Positions 43,058-55,200 of a stretch of 64,000 nt of DNA are shown here, piece by piece. Each line of letters starts with the position of its first letter. Position 1 is the stretch's first letter. The notes under the pieces are model-generated. The model did not search any database. It was not told the DNA's origin and was given only the letters and a program-made list of their open reading frames with translations. The position numbers and the translations under genes are program-made. Source of the stretch: Parapedobacter defluvii (GTDB lineage: Bacteria; Bacteroidota; Bacteroidia; Sphingobacteriales; Sphingobacteriaceae); NCBI RefSeq assembly GCF_014642075.1, contig NZ_BMIK01000002.1, positions 124,001-188,000 of the forward strand, written 5' to 3'.

Positions 43058-43618
43058 ATGATACATAGTCGTTTATTGACCGTAGCTTTTTTACTTCTTT
43101 TTTGTTGTTTCCAGGGGCAGGCCCAGCGGCGTGATACCTATACACTGCTGCAGGCGGGGGGTATATTCGGTATGGCCACGACAGGCGACCAGTCAGCGAT
43201 GCATGGTTACCAATTCCAGTTTGCATTCGGCCGGAACTTTTATGACCGGATGTATCTCGGCCTGGGAATTGGCAATGATGTATACCGTGGCCGGACCACT
43301 TTGGCCGACGGAAAGCGCTCTACACGCCGGGTGAATACCCTGCCCATATTCGTGGATTTCCGCGCGCCGTTCGCCCGGATATCGCCACTCGGTACCTTCG
43401 GCGCGATGGTCGATGCGGGGTATGCTCCAAGTATCGGAGCCGATTATTTCAAAGGATTTCTCGGAAAAGCGGGTATTACTTACTCGCAGTTATTGGTAGA
43501 AGGGTCAGACTTGCAATTCAGCGCCGGTTACGGCTTTCAGCAGTTTGATTCCCGCTATTCAGGCTACAAATTCAGTCAGCATAACATTTTTATCACAGTC
43601 GGGTTATTTGTGCATTGA
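43058..43618 (+). CDS. Outer-membrane beta-barrel protein of unknown function
   Basis: 186 residues with a signal peptide (cleavage near GQAQR, residue about 23) and alternating strand pattern with aromatic girdles: YQFQFAFGRNFYDRMYLGLGIGNDVY, then VNTLPIFVDFRAPFA, ending NIFITVGLFVH. It looks like an eight- or ten-strand barrel. ATG 43058 follows the holA stop directly, so it is co-transcribed. Its stop lies 2 bp from that of the convergent GH28 gene, leaving no room for a terminator. Confidence 0.75.
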   Translation: MIHSRLLTVAFLLLFCCFQGQAQRRDTYTLLQAGGIFGMATTGDQSAMHGYQFQFAFGRNFYDRMYLGLGIGNDVYRGRTTLADGKRSTRRVNTLPIFVDFRAPFARISPLGTFGAMVDAGYAPSIGADYFKGFLGKAGITYSQLLVEGSDLQFSAGYGFQQFDSRYSGYKFSQHNIFITVGLFVH

Positions 43619-43620
43619 TC

Positions 43621-45039
43621 TTACAAAACGACATTTGTTGAACGTTTCACCCGTACCCGGCGGGCCTTTGGAGTTTCAATGACCACATTCCTGAACGACC
43701 AGTTTTCTGCGTACCGGATGGTACCTGCTTCGGCCGCTGAGATGTGGACGTTTTCGAAGGAAAACCGCTGCAGGGGACTCTCACGCAATCCCTCTGCATA
43801 GATTGCTCGTTTTACGTTCCTTGCAGTTACGTTACGGATCTGCACATCACGGAAAGTAGGAATACCGCGTTCCTTCGGAATGACAGGTTTGAGTATTTTC
43901 AACCAGTAGTCTGGCACCTTATGGATGTCGTAACCCCTTGGAAGCGAGGCGTAGCTATAAGCGGGGTACCAGTTGGCGGTGACATCGATCGCGATCTCGA
44001 CATCCTCCAGGGTGATGTCTTCCAAAAGCAGGTTCTCCACCACGCCGCCGCGGGTGATGGCAGATTTAAACCGGATGCCGCTCCGTGTACCCTGGGCGTG
44101 GAGATTCCGTGCCACAATGTGCCTTATTCCACCCGAGGTTTCACTGCCAAAGGTGATGAGGCCGGCTCCGTTACGGGAGATACAATCTTGTATCAGTACG
44201 TATTCCGTGGGGCGATTCACGCGGAGACCATCCCAGTCCCTACCCGATTTAAAGCAAAAATTATCGTCGTTGCAGTCGATATCCGAATTTTGGATTAAGA
44301 TCCATGAAGAGGAATCAATGTCGATGCCATCGGTGCTGGGTCCATGACCGCCGATGTTGTTCCGCACGGTAATGCCCTCAATGGTCACGTACGAAGAGTA
44401 AAGGATGTGCACGGTCCAAAAGCCGGCCCGCTGGAAGGTGATATCTTCAATCAATACATCCTGGCAGTTCTCAACAAGCAAGGTGCGGGGCCGCTTGGCA
44501 TCGTAATCTGCAATCCAACGGAGCTTCTTTCGATCGTACGTATTGCGCAAGGCCCAATAGGCATCCCAAAACGGCTTCCCCTGGCCATCTATGATGCCCC
44601 GGCCCGTTACCGCTGCGTTCCGTTGATTCAGGATGTTGACAAGTGCGGAAGGCCATTGCATTTCCACACCGGCCACACGTGTTGGAATTTCGGGGTAGTC
44701 GGCAAGATCCTGACTTCCCAGCAATTCGACCCCTTCGCCCACATGTAGTTCCACATTGCTTTTCAGATAAAGTGATCCGGTGAGGTATTTGCCATTGTCG
44801 AATACCACTTTTCCTCCACCCTGTGCGGCACAACTGTCGATAGCTGCCTGGATCGCAACCGTATTCATCGTAGCTCCATCGGCAATTGCCCCGTAGTCGG
44901 CTACGTTAAACAAGGTATCCGGGATAGTTAGCTTACGAACCCCCACGTGAGCCGTCCATTCGGGATCTTTTGCTAGCGCATCTCCTACCGCAGGTATCAG
45001 CAGCAAAATATATGGCAGGATCCGGGAAAAAAATCTCAT
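43621..45039 (-). CDS. GH28 polygalacturonase-family protein, variant active site
   Basis: 472 residues with a signal peptide (cleavage near DALAK, residue about 23). The right-handed parallel beta-helix fold of glycoside hydrolase family 28 is clear: FNVADYGAIADGATMNTVAIQAAID, LVNILNQRNAAVTGRGIIDGQG, and the active-site blocks STDGIDIDSS, CNDDNFCFKSG and SGIRFKS. These keep the Asp residues and the Arg..Lys pair. The conserved His of GHG is absent: the block reads RNGAGLITFGSE, Ala at codon 44164-44166. Usual substrates are polygalacturonan or rhamnogalacturonan. The Bacteroidota context and the uronate genes 14 kb on fit pectin use. It has 49 bp to the ABC-F gene and may share its transcript. 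Confidence 0.88.
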   Translation of the reverse strand: MRFFSRILPYILLLIPAVGDALAKDPEWTAHVGVRKLTIPDTLFNVADYGAIADGATMNTVAIQAAIDSCAAQGGGKVVFDNGKYLTGSLYLKSNVELHVGEGVELLGSQDLADYPEIPTRVAGVEMQWPSALVNILNQRNAAVTGRGIIDGQGKPFWDAYWALRNTYDRKKLRWIADYDAKRPRTLLVENCQDVLIEDITFQRAGFWTVHILYSSYVTIEGITVRNNIGGHGPSTDGIDIDSSSWILIQNSDIDCNDDNFCFKSGRDWDGLRVNRPTEYVLIQDCISRNGAGLITFGSETSGGIRHIVARNLHAQGTRSGIRFKSAITRGGVVENLLLEDITLEDVEIAIDVTANWYPAYSYASLPRGYDIHKVPDYWLKILKPVIPKERGIPTFRDVQIRNVTARNVKRAIYAEGLRESPLQRFSFENVHISAAEAGTIRYAENWSFRNVVIETPKARRVRVKRSTNVVL

Positions 45040-45088
45040 TAGTGAAGGAGTTGTTTCTTTGCTTTATCCGGCTGCTCGGTAGCCTGTT

Positions 45089-46748
<1,660 letters not shown>

Positions 46749-46760
46749 TACGAAGTACCT

Positions 46761-47768
46761 TTATCGGTGTATTAATTCGGTCTCTAATACGATGTTCTGA
46801 AAGTCATACACCGGATACCGGCTTTCGATCAGTTGGATGAGCATCTCCATAGCCACCTGACCCATTTTAAAGGCAGGCTGACGGATACAGGTAAAATCGG
46901 CCTGAAGCAAATCAAGCACGTCGGAATTGGAAAAACCCGCTACGGCAGGATGTTCATCCCGGGGAGCAAGTTTGTTGTATGCAGAGAGACATCCCATGCT
47001 TAACCGGTCGCTGGCCACAAAAACTGCATCCGGTTTTTCTGGTAGGTTGAGAAAGTACTGGATGGCTTCCTCTACTTCCCGCTGTATGCGGCCGCCGTGA
47101 TGGCAATAGCGGATGAGTGACTCATCCAAAGGAATGCCGTGTTGCTTTAAGGCGTCTTCGTATCCTTTCAGCCGTTCGGCGGTGATGGAGAGGTGGGGGG
47201 CGTTGGCGAGGTGGGCGATTTTTTTAAATCCGCGGTCGATCAGGGATTCGGTAGCCACCATTGCTCCCTTTTGGTTATTTGCGGTTACGGTATGGGTTTC
47301 GAACGCGTCGATAACACGATCAAAAAAGACAATGGGAAGCCCCTGCGCATGTAAATTTATAATATGCGAAAAATCCTTGGTTTCCGCCGACATGGAAATA
47401 AGCAGGCCATCTACGGCGCGGTTAGCAAGGTGTTGGATATTCACTACTTCACGCTCGTATGCGTCGTGGCTTTGGGAGATAATGACGTGATATCCTTTTC
47501 CATATGCTACCGATTCAATGCCATCAATCGCGTGTGAAAAAAAACTGTTGGCCACCTCGCATACCACCACGCCGATCGAATAGCTTCTTCCCTGGCGTAA
47601 GCTGGACGCCATGGGGTTGCGTCTGTAGTTGTGCTTTTCGGCATATTCAATCACCCGTTTCTTGGTTTCCTCGTTGATCTCGTAACTGTCGCTCAGTGCC
47701 CGCGAAACGGTAGACGGCGAAAGTTCCAGTGCCTGGGCAATGTCTTTTATAGTGATGGGTTTGAACAC
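46761..47768 (-). CDS. LacI/GalR-family transcription regulator
   Basis: 335 residues. Residues about 5-30 are the DNA-binding helix-turn-helix TIKDIAQALELSPSTVSRALS with the hinge RNPMASSLRQGRS. Then comes the periplasmic-binding-like sugar sensor (SYSIGVVVCEVANSFF, GLPIVFFDRVID, PDAVFVASDRLSMGCL). The start is GTG at 47768. It is divergent from the GH106-like gene. Its predicted promoter is TATCTTTG at 47796-47789, and an operator-like site covers the -33 element, so it probably represses itself and the glycan locus until a sugar ligand is bound. Confidence 0.93.
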   Translation of the reverse strand: MFKPITIKDIAQALELSPSTVSRALSDSYEINEETKKRVIEYAEKHNYRRNPMASSLRQGRSYSIGVVVCEVANSFFSHAIDGIESVAYGKGYHVIISQSHDAYEREVVNIQHLANRAVDGLLISMSAETKDFSHIINLHAQGLPIVFFDRVIDAFETHTVTANNQKGAMVATESLIDRGFKKIAHLANAPHLSITAERLKGYEDALKQHGIPLDESLIRYCHHGGRIQREVEEAIQYFLNLPEKPDAVFVASDRLSMGCLSAYNKLAPRDEHPAVAGFSNSDVLDLLQADFTCIRQPAFKMGQVAMEMLIQLIESRYPVYDFQNIVLETELIHR

Positions 47769-47788
47769 GGTATTTTTTTTGGAGTCAT

Positions 47789-47820
47789 CAAAGATAAGGA
47801 TTAACTCGATTGTCGGAAAC
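47789..47820 (-). promoter_or_regulatory. Predicted lacI promoter
   Basis: On the minus strand GTTT (47820-47817), a 20-bp spacer and TATCTTTG (47796-47789), a perfect TAnnTTTG. The -33 bases lie inside the operator candidate 47815-47826. Predicted leader about 15 nt. Confidence 0.55.
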
Positions 47821-47826
47821 GATTGC
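47815..47826 (-). promoter_or_regulatory. LacI operator candidate at the lacI / GH106-like divergence
   Basis: Minus strand GCAATCGTTTCC. It matches the site before susC (GCAATCGTTACC) at 11 of 12 bases and those before uxaB (GCAAACGTTGCC) at 10 of 12. The central CG between AT-containing half-sites is typical of LacI-family operators. It overlaps the -33 box of lacI. A second, weaker half (GCAACCG at 47837-47843) lies 10 bp beyond. Confidence 0.6.
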
Positions 47827-47920
47827 GTAATTTATTGCAACCGATGTGTTTGAAATATGCTGAATTATTTCTCTTTTTGTCGCAAACAATTATAGGCTGG
47901 TTGATCTCAGTCACGAGCGC

Positions 47921-50695
47921 ATGAGCACGAGAACGGTTGTTTTGAAGGACATCAGGAACATCTTTATCGGTATTGTTTTATCGTGTTTGCTACTGAATTC
48001 CGTACCCGGAACCGCCCAGCAACTTAACCCCTGGCCCAAGCCCATACAGGAAAACAAACCGTGGGCGCGGTGGTGGTGGATGGGCAATGCCGTGGATACG
48101 GTGAATCTCTCAGCTGCCATGCAGAAATACCACGAAGCAGGATTCGGCGGACTCGAAATAGCACCGATTTACGGGGCAAAAGGTTTTGAAGACCGATATC
48201 TGCGATTTCTTTCGCCAGCTTGGGTGAATACGCTTCGATTTGTCCTGCACAAGGGGGACCGACTGGATATGGGAGTCGACCTTACGACCGGAACCGGGTG
48301 GCCATTTGGTGGGCCACAGGTTTCCACGGAAGATGCTGCAACCAAGCTGGTTTATCGTATCTATAGGCTTGGCAAAGGTCAACGGCTTACCGAGGCGATC
48401 CGCCCCGCGGATCAACGAGACAAAAAAGCGGTACTGTCGGAGGTGGTGGCGTTTGATGGGGAGGGTAACGCTAAAATCCTAACGGAAAAGGTAGACACTC
48501 AGGGGATGCTGGATTGGGATGCCCCGCAGGGCGATTGGACGCTGTATGCGGTTTTTGTCGGCAAAACCGGCCAGCAAGTGAAACGCGCTGCTCCCGGAGG
48601 GGAGGGCTATACGTTGGATCATTTTTCCACAGCTGCGGTAGACCATTACCTGAATCGCTTTGACACGGCATTTGCCGAACAGGAGATAGGTGTACGGGCA
48701 TTTTATAACGATAGCTATGAAGTGTATGGCGCCGACTGGACACCGGGATTTTTCAGCGAATTCGAACAGCGGCGGGGGTATGACCTGCGTTTGCATCTTC
48801 CGGAATTATTTGCAGATACGGGCGACGTCCGGGTTGCGCGCGTGAAAGCCGATTATCGGGAAACCGTGGGGGATCTGCTACGCGAAAATTTTACGGAGCG
48901 ATGGACTGCATGGGCACATGGCCGGCATGCTAAAACCAAAAACCAGGCACATGGATCGCCGTCGAACCTGCTTGACCTGTATGCAACCGTAGACATCCCC
49001 GAGATGGAAACCTTTGGTTCCAGCGACTTTCCGATTCCGGGTTTTAAACCAGGAATTAAGCCAAAAAGCGGTGATAAACCAGACCCGGTGTTGATGAAAT
49101 TCCCCAGCTCGGCCGCACACCTGAAAGGGAAACCATTGGTGTCCTCAGAAACGTTTACGTGGTTGGGTGAACATTTTCGCTCGTCGCTATCCCAATTCAA
49201 ACCGGAAGTGGAACAATGTTTTCTCGCGGGGATTAATCATGTTTTTTATCACGGCATCACGTATTCTCCGCAGGACGTTCCCTGGCCGGGTTGGTTGTTC
49301 TATGCGTCGGTCAACATGGTACCTACCAACAGCTGGTGGCCGCATGTACGTGGACTTAATACGTACATCACCCGTGTGCAATCCATCCTTCAATCCGGTG
49401 TGATGGATAATGAAGTGTTGCTCTATTGGCCGGCATACGATATTTGGGACGACCCAAAAGGAGGGATGAAATCACTTACCTACCATAACGTGGAAGACTG
49501 GTTGCACCCTGCTACTTTTTATCGGATAGCTAGGGCATTGATGGATGAAGGATACGGCGTTGACTTCGTATCGGATCGGCTGCTGGCCGATTTGCAAGCC
49601 GATCGGGGACATCTGCAATCGCCGGGTGGAAACCGTTACCGGGTATTGCTTGTTCCCGCTGCACGCCGGATGCCACTGGAAACATTGGCGAAAATCAAGG
49701 AGTTCGCCGAAAAGGGGATACAGGTGGTATTCGAACAGCTGCCGGAGGACGTCCCCGGTTTTGGAAATTATGAGCAGCGGAACCGATTGTTTAAACAACT
49801 TATCGATAGCCTGTCATCTGCAACGAACATACATGTTACGCCAGATGTAGTTTCCGGACTGGGGAAGATGAAATTTATGGGTGAACCACTGGTACACGAG
49901 GGGCTTCGTTTTGTCCGGTTGAAATCCGGAGGGAAAACCATTTATTATGTCGTTAACCACGGAAAGGAAGACCTGGATAAATGGATTGCATTTAACACGC
50001 AGAGCCGCCATGTGTTATTGATGGACCCACAGCAAGGGGATTTCGGTTGGTGTAATGCGAAGATACAAGGTAACCAAAGCCAGGTTCATTTACAGATCCG
50101 CACGGGCGAGAGTTTATTTGTTCAGTTTGGAGATCAAAGTTCCCTTGACGGACTGCCGCGATGGAATTACCGGGAAGCCTTAGATAGCATAATCGAACTA
50201 AGCAATGCATGGAAATTATCATTTAGGGAGGGCGGCCCCCAATTGCCCGTCGACACGCAGCTTAAGCAACCAATCTACTGGACCGCGCTTCCCGGCGAGG
50301 CCTATTCGTCATTCAGTGGTATTGGTGTATATGAAACCAGTTTCACGCTGGATGCGATAGATCGTGCAGGCCGATACGATTTGGTGTTGGATGATCTCGC
50401 CGAAAGCGCACGGATTTGGGTCAACGATGAAGACGCCGGCTGGATAGGATCGGTTCCCTATCAGTTGGATATTTCAAAATACCTGAAGCAGGGTAAGAAT
50501 ACCCTCCGTATCGAAGTGGCCAACTTGATGGCCAATCGGATTCGATTCATGGAGAAAAATCACATCAAGTGGAACGATTACCACGAAATCAACGTGGTCA
50601 ACATCGATTATAAAACATTCGATGCGTCAGGGTGGGATATACAGCCATCGGGTTTGCAGGGTAATGTGGTTATCCGGAAATACCGGTTGCGATAG
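47921..50695 (+). CDS. GH106-like glycoside hydrolase (alpha-L-rhamnosidase type)
   Basis: 924 residues with a signal peptide (cleavage near GTAQQ, residue about 33). The N-terminal KPWARWWWMGNAVD and the block YHEAGFGGLEIAPIYGAKG start a (beta/alpha)8 domain as in the GH106 family and its relatives. FYNDSYEVYGADWTPGFFSEFEQRRGYDL carries acidic residues likely in the active site. The last about 150 residues form a GH2-type sugar-binding beta-sandwich (GRYDLVLDDLAESARIWVNDEDAG). It should act in the periplasm on rhamnose-capped oligosaccharides. It is shorter than many GH106 members. It leads the locus downstream of the LacI operator; CE15 follows after 20 bp. Confidence 0.82.
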   Translation: MSTRTVVLKDIRNIFIGIVLSCLLLNSVPGTAQQLNPWPKPIQENKPWARWWWMGNAVDTVNLSAAMQKYHEAGFGGLEIAPIYGAKGFEDRYLRFLSPAWVNTLRFVLHKGDRLDMGVDLTTGTGWPFGGPQVSTEDAATKLVYRIYRLGKGQRLTEAIRPADQRDKKAVLSEVVAFDGEGNAKILTEKVDTQGMLDWDAPQGDWTLYAVFVGKTGQQVKRAAPGGEGYTLDHFSTAAVDHYLNRFDTAFAEQEIGVRAFYNDSYEVYGADWTPGFFSEFEQRRGYDLRLHLPELFADTGDVRVARVKADYRETVGDLLRENFTERWTAWAHGRHAKTKNQAHGSPSNLLDLYATVDIPEMETFGSSDFPIPGFKPGIKPKSGDKPDPVLMKFPSSAAHLKGKPLVSSETFTWLGEHFRSSLSQFKPEVEQCFLAGINHVFYHGITYSPQDVPWPGWLFYASVNMVPTNSWWPHVRGLNTYITRVQSILQSGVMDNEVLLYWPAYDIWDDPKGGMKSLTYHNVEDWLHPATFYRIARALMDEGYGVDFVSDRLLADLQADRGHLQSPGGNRYRVLLVPAARRMPLETLAKIKEFAEKGIQVVFEQLPEDVPGFGNYEQRNRLFKQLIDSLSSATNIHVTPDVVSGLGKMKFMGEPLVHEGLRFVRLKSGGKTIYYVVNHGKEDLDKWIAFNTQSRHVLLMDPQQGDFGWCNAKIQGNQSQVHLQIRTGESLFVQFGDQSSLDGLPRWNYREALDSIIELSNAWKLSFREGGPQLPVDTQLKQPIYWTALPGEAYSSFSGIGVYETSFTLDAIDRAGRYDLVLDDLAESARIWVNDEDAGWIGSVPYQLDISKYLKQGKNTLRIEVANLMANRIRFMEKNHIKWNDYHEINVVNIDYKTFDASGWDIQPSGLQGNVVIRKYRLR

Positions 50696-50715
50696 CGTGA
50701 ACTTATAAAAAAAGG

Positions 50716-52032
50716 ATGAGAATAAGCACCCAGGCAAAACAGATACTCCTATTTACCTTTTTAGGGGTGATGAGCAGAGGTTACTGCCAGCCAGATCCAA
50801 ATCAGCGGGTAGCGGGACTACCCGTAAACTATGACGAAGCGAAGGTCGGAACATATACATTACCCGATCCGTTGACATTGGAAAATGGACAAAAAGTAAC
50901 CCGTAAGGAAGCATGGATTAATCAGCGCAGACCGGAAATTCACCGGTTGTTCGAAACGACACAGTTCGGAAAGACGCCCCCCAAACCTGAAGATCTGTCA
51001 TTCGTCGTATTTGACAAAGGAACCGCCGTATTCGGAGGTAAAGCCATCCGGAAACAAGTGACAATCTATTTTACGAATGACACGGCCAATCACAAAGTAG
51101 ATGTCCTGTTCTATTTGCCGACAAATACGCAGCAAAAAGTGCCCTTGCTGCTCAATGTTTCATTTAATACCAATAATAGGACAGTCAGCGATACGGGTGT
51201 CAAAGTGGGGTTTGTTTGGCCGCGGGAAGGCAAGGGAGATAAGCGGGTACCCGCTACGGGGAACGATAGCGGGCCACAAAGGTACGGGATACCCATTGAA
51301 GACCTGGTAGCCAATGGTATCGGTTTTGCCACCTTATATTATGGCGATATAGAGCCCGATCTAAAGAAGGGGATCGAACTGGGCGGGATACGGAAACATT
51401 ATCTGACCCCCGGCCAGACGGTGCCCGAAGCAGATGAATGGGGGGCTATCGCGGCTTGGTCCTGGGGATTGAGCCGCGTCATGGACTACCTGGAGACCGA
51501 TGACCAGATCGATGCTGCGCGTGTGGCAATCACCGGTTCGTCACGCCTGGGAAAAACCGTCTTGTGGACAGGAGCCAATGACCAGCGTTTTAAAATGGTG
51601 CTGGCCAGTTGTTCGGGGGAAGGTGGTGCGGCGTTGAGTAGACGTGATTACGGTGAAAATATCAAACATATGACGGATACTTCACGGTATTACTATCAGT
51701 TTGCCCCTAATAGACATTCCTATTCCGATGATTTCGACAGCTGTCCCATTGATGCCCACGAACTGATTGCACTGATGGCACCCCGTTATCTCTTATTGCA
51801 AACCGGAGATACCGATTATTGGTCGGATCCGAAAGGGGAATTCCTTGCGGCACAGGCGGCACAGCCCGTATACGATTTGTTCGGTATCGAAAATGCTTTT
51901 CCCCGGATGCCGAAAGCGGGGGATACTTCGCTTGCCTACCAACCTCTAGGGTACTACATGCATGATGGCGGGCACGGTATGATCCCGTCAGACTGGTATG
52001 TATTTATTGAATTCATGAAAAAATTCCTATAG
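50716..52032 (+). CDS. CE15 family glucuronoyl esterase-like enzyme
   Basis: 438 residues with a signal peptide (cleavage near GYCQP, residue about 24). An alpha/beta-hydrolase of carbohydrate esterase family 15: nucleophile Ser276 in GSSRLGK (the CE15 Gly-x-Ser-Arg-x-Gly-Lys motif), the acidic segment SGEGGAALSRRDYGEN, and catalytic His in HDGGHG near residue 420. VPLLLNVSFNTNN forms the oxyanion region. CE15 enzymes split esters of (4-O-methyl-)glucuronic acid, cutting uronate esters in hemicellulose-lignin or methyl esters in other glycans. It stands between the GH106-like gene and susC. Confidence 0.88.
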   Translation: MRISTQAKQILLFTFLGVMSRGYCQPDPNQRVAGLPVNYDEAKVGTYTLPDPLTLENGQKVTRKEAWINQRRPEIHRLFETTQFGKTPPKPEDLSFVVFDKGTAVFGGKAIRKQVTIYFTNDTANHKVDVLFYLPTNTQQKVPLLLNVSFNTNNRTVSDTGVKVGFVWPREGKGDKRVPATGNDSGPQRYGIPIEDLVANGIGFATLYYGDIEPDLKKGIELGGIRKHYLTPGQTVPEADEWGAIAAWSWGLSRVMDYLETDDQIDAARVAITGSSRLGKTVLWTGANDQRFKMVLASCSGEGGAALSRRDYGENIKHMTDTSRYYYQFAPNRHSYSDDFDSCPIDAHELIALMAPRYLLLQTGDTDYWSDPKGEFLAAQAAQPVYDLFGIENAFPRMPKAGDTSLAYQPLGYYMHDGGHGMIPSDWYVFIEFMKKFL

Positions 52033-52113
52033 AAATCGATACCAAAAATTTACTTGCCCTAGCTTTCCTTTTGGTGTGATAAATTACCCCCGATTGTGGT
52101 ATGTTGCTGTTTT

Positions 52114-52125
52114 GCAATCGTTACC
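52114..52125 (+). promoter_or_regulatory. LacI operator candidate before susC
   Basis: GCAATCGTTACC, 11 of 12 bases equal to the lacI site. GCAATCG (52114-52120) also forms a perfect inverted repeat with CGATTGC (52131-52137) across 10 bp, one helical turn. It lies 125 bp before the susC ATG in a 218-bp spacer. Confidence 0.6.
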
Positions 52126-52250
52126 GGGATCGATTGCGTAGATATTTTGCGGTTATATTGGTCTTTCAATTGATTATTGTCTTTATAATTGTTTGCATAT
52201 AAGCTAATATATGCGCTCAGCATAAGGCATCCAATTTAAAATCTATAATT

Positions 52251-55200
52251 ATGAGGAAAGTACTAGTTATTAGTGTTTTGTTTTTGTTCGTGGTTTTCCA
52301 TGCGGCAGGCCAAGCCATTATTACGGGCAAAGTAACAGATTCCTTTGGTGATTCGCTTTCAGGTGCTACAGTGACCGTAAAAGGTACTTCAATTTCAACG
52401 GTGACCGATGATGAAGGGAGGTACTCACTTTCAAATGTTCCCGGGAATTCGGTACTGGTGTTTTCATTTATTGGAATGAAGACGCAGGAAATTCCGGTTG
52501 AAAACAGGTCAGTCGTCAGTGTCGAATTGATTGGGCAGGCTACGGAGATGCAGGAAGTAGTAGCGGTAGGTTATGGAGTTCAGAAAAAGATCAACGTGAT
52601 TGGTTCTGTTTCAACCCTATCTTCTGAGGAAATCACGGCCGCTCCGGCTCCCAATGTTTCCAGTGCATTAAGTGGTCGCGTGCCCGGTTTGTTCGTCACA
52701 CAGTCAAGCGGGCGCCCCGGCGCTGATAATGCCACATTAAGTATCAGAGGGACCTCAACAATTGGTTATCGCGAAGATACCGGTATTGATAATACGGCCG
52801 TCCTCGTTGTTGTTGACGGTGTTCCCGGAAGAGATCTCAATTCCATAGAGCCCGGAGATATCGAAAGTCTCTCCGTATTAAAGGATGCGTCAGCAGCGAT
52901 TTACGGATCTCGTGCCGCAAACGGAGTCATACTGGTAACTACAAAATCCGGAAGAGAAAGTCCACCAAGATTCGACTTTGATTTTTACTCGGGATGGTCC
53001 TCGGCATCGGTTCTTCCAAAAATGACGGATGCTGCTACGTATGCAACCATGATACGGGAAGTACAATCCTACCGGGGTATTTCCGAAGAAAATATGGCCT
53101 ATTCGGCCGAAGATGTTGAAAAATTCAAATCGGGCAACTATCCATGGACGCATCCGAATACCGATTGGTTCAGCGCTGTGATCAAAGATTACTCCAAAAG
53201 CGATCATTATACGTTCAGGGTGTCCGGAGGCTCCAAAGATGTGAAATATTATGGCGGGTTCGGTGCACAGAAGGACGACGGAATTTATAAATCCGGGTCT
53301 TCGTCTCATAATAGGTATAATGTGAGGCTTAATTTACAAGCGGCTTTAAATGAATACATCACACTCAACCTGAATGTATCGGGATCTCAATCCAACATCA
53401 TGGATCCGTACAATACGGAGTTTACCAGTATCATTCGGAACCTTCCCGTATCCACAGCAATCTGGCCAACCGGCGAACCGGGTCCGGATATTGAAAAGGC
53501 TCAGCAACCCGTAACGGATACCGATGCAAGCAAAACAGGTTATACCGACAATAAACGCTATACCAGTGAGAATATGCTGACCGCTACCGTAAAAATTCCC
53601 TGGGTAGATGGACTATCGGTAATCGGCAATTATTCCTACGATATGATCTTCGGCGTACAGAAATATGTAAGGGATCTGGCAACGTTGTATTTTCTGGATA
53701 AAGATGCCTATTTAGCTGCCGGAAATGACGGCAGTCAGAATGGCCAGGCTTTCCTGACTCCTCAGGTAAGAGCAGAAATAGCCGATCCTCGGGTAGAAGA
53801 TACATATACCGATGCAAGAAGAATAACGAATAGCTTAAAGATAAACTATGATAAATCGTTTGACAAACACTCCATAAGCACATTTGCTGCTATTGAGAGC
53901 ATGGACTACCTGAATAAGGGAATAACGGCATACCGCAGGGGGTTCCAAACGGTAGCCCTTCCTTACCTGAATTTCGGCTCGACTGAGGAAATGAGCAACA
54001 GCTCGTCTGCCGGTATCGATGCGCGCCTAAATTATTTCGGTAGACTTGCTTATAACTATGATAGTAAATATCTGTTTGAATTTACCTTTCGGAGAGATGG
54101 TTCCCTTAGGTTTTCCAAAGATGTCGGCCGTTGGGGCAATTTCCCGAGTGTTCTGTTAGGGTGGACTGCCTCAAGCGAGGATTTCTGGCAAAATAACATC
54201 CAAGCAATTAATTACTTTAAATTAAAGGCTTCATGGGGACAGTTAGGAAATGATGCAGTGCTTCCTTTCCAGTACCTGACAATGTACGCAATAGGTGACG
54301 GACAGACCTTCGGGCCATCAAGAGGTTATCAATCAAGTTTGTATCAGGTAGGAGAGCCCAATCCAAATATAACCTGGGAAGTAGCTAATGTCTTCAATGT
54401 GGGATTTGAATCGTTCCTACTGGATAGTAAACTCAGATTTGACATTGATGCATTCTATCAAAAACGCACAGACATCCTTGTGGCCCGGAATGCTTCCGTA
54501 CCGGATTTTACGGGGTTGTCCTTGCCAGATGAGAATTTTGGAATCGTATCGAGTAGAGGCTTTGATGCAACACTTGGTTTTCGCAGTAAATCGACCAAGT
54601 TCGATTATTCGGTAACCGGTATATTTTCATTTGCACGTAATAAGATTGTGGAATACGATGAGCCAGCCGTTTCCTATGACTGGCAACGACTAACAGGACA
54701 CCCCACTACTGCTTTTTTACAATATAAGGCAATTGGTATCTATCGGGATGCAGAGCAAGTTAACTCCACACCGCATGTACCGGGAGCGAGAGCAGGGGAT
54801 GTGATCTTGGCGGATCATAATGGCGATGGTGAAATTACCGAAGCAGATCGGATCGTCTACGATCTGAATGGGGATCCGGAAATAACCTTTGGCGTTAACC
54901 TTTCCGTACGGTATGGAAACATACAACTGCAGGCGTTGGTGCAGGGGGTTGGAAACAACTGGCGAAGGATTGCTGAAACAGAAGGTGATTTTATATACAT
55001 GGGTACCTTCGGCAATTATTTTCAATATTATGCCGATGATAGGTGGACGGAGTCTAACACCGATGCAACCATGCACAGGGCATTTGAAAGGGTGGAGGAA
55101 TACTGGAGAAAGGATGCTTATTTGTCCAGCTTTGACTATTACAATATGGCTTTCGCCCGTCTCAAAAGCGTAGAGCTTTCCTACACGTTCTCTGAAAACT

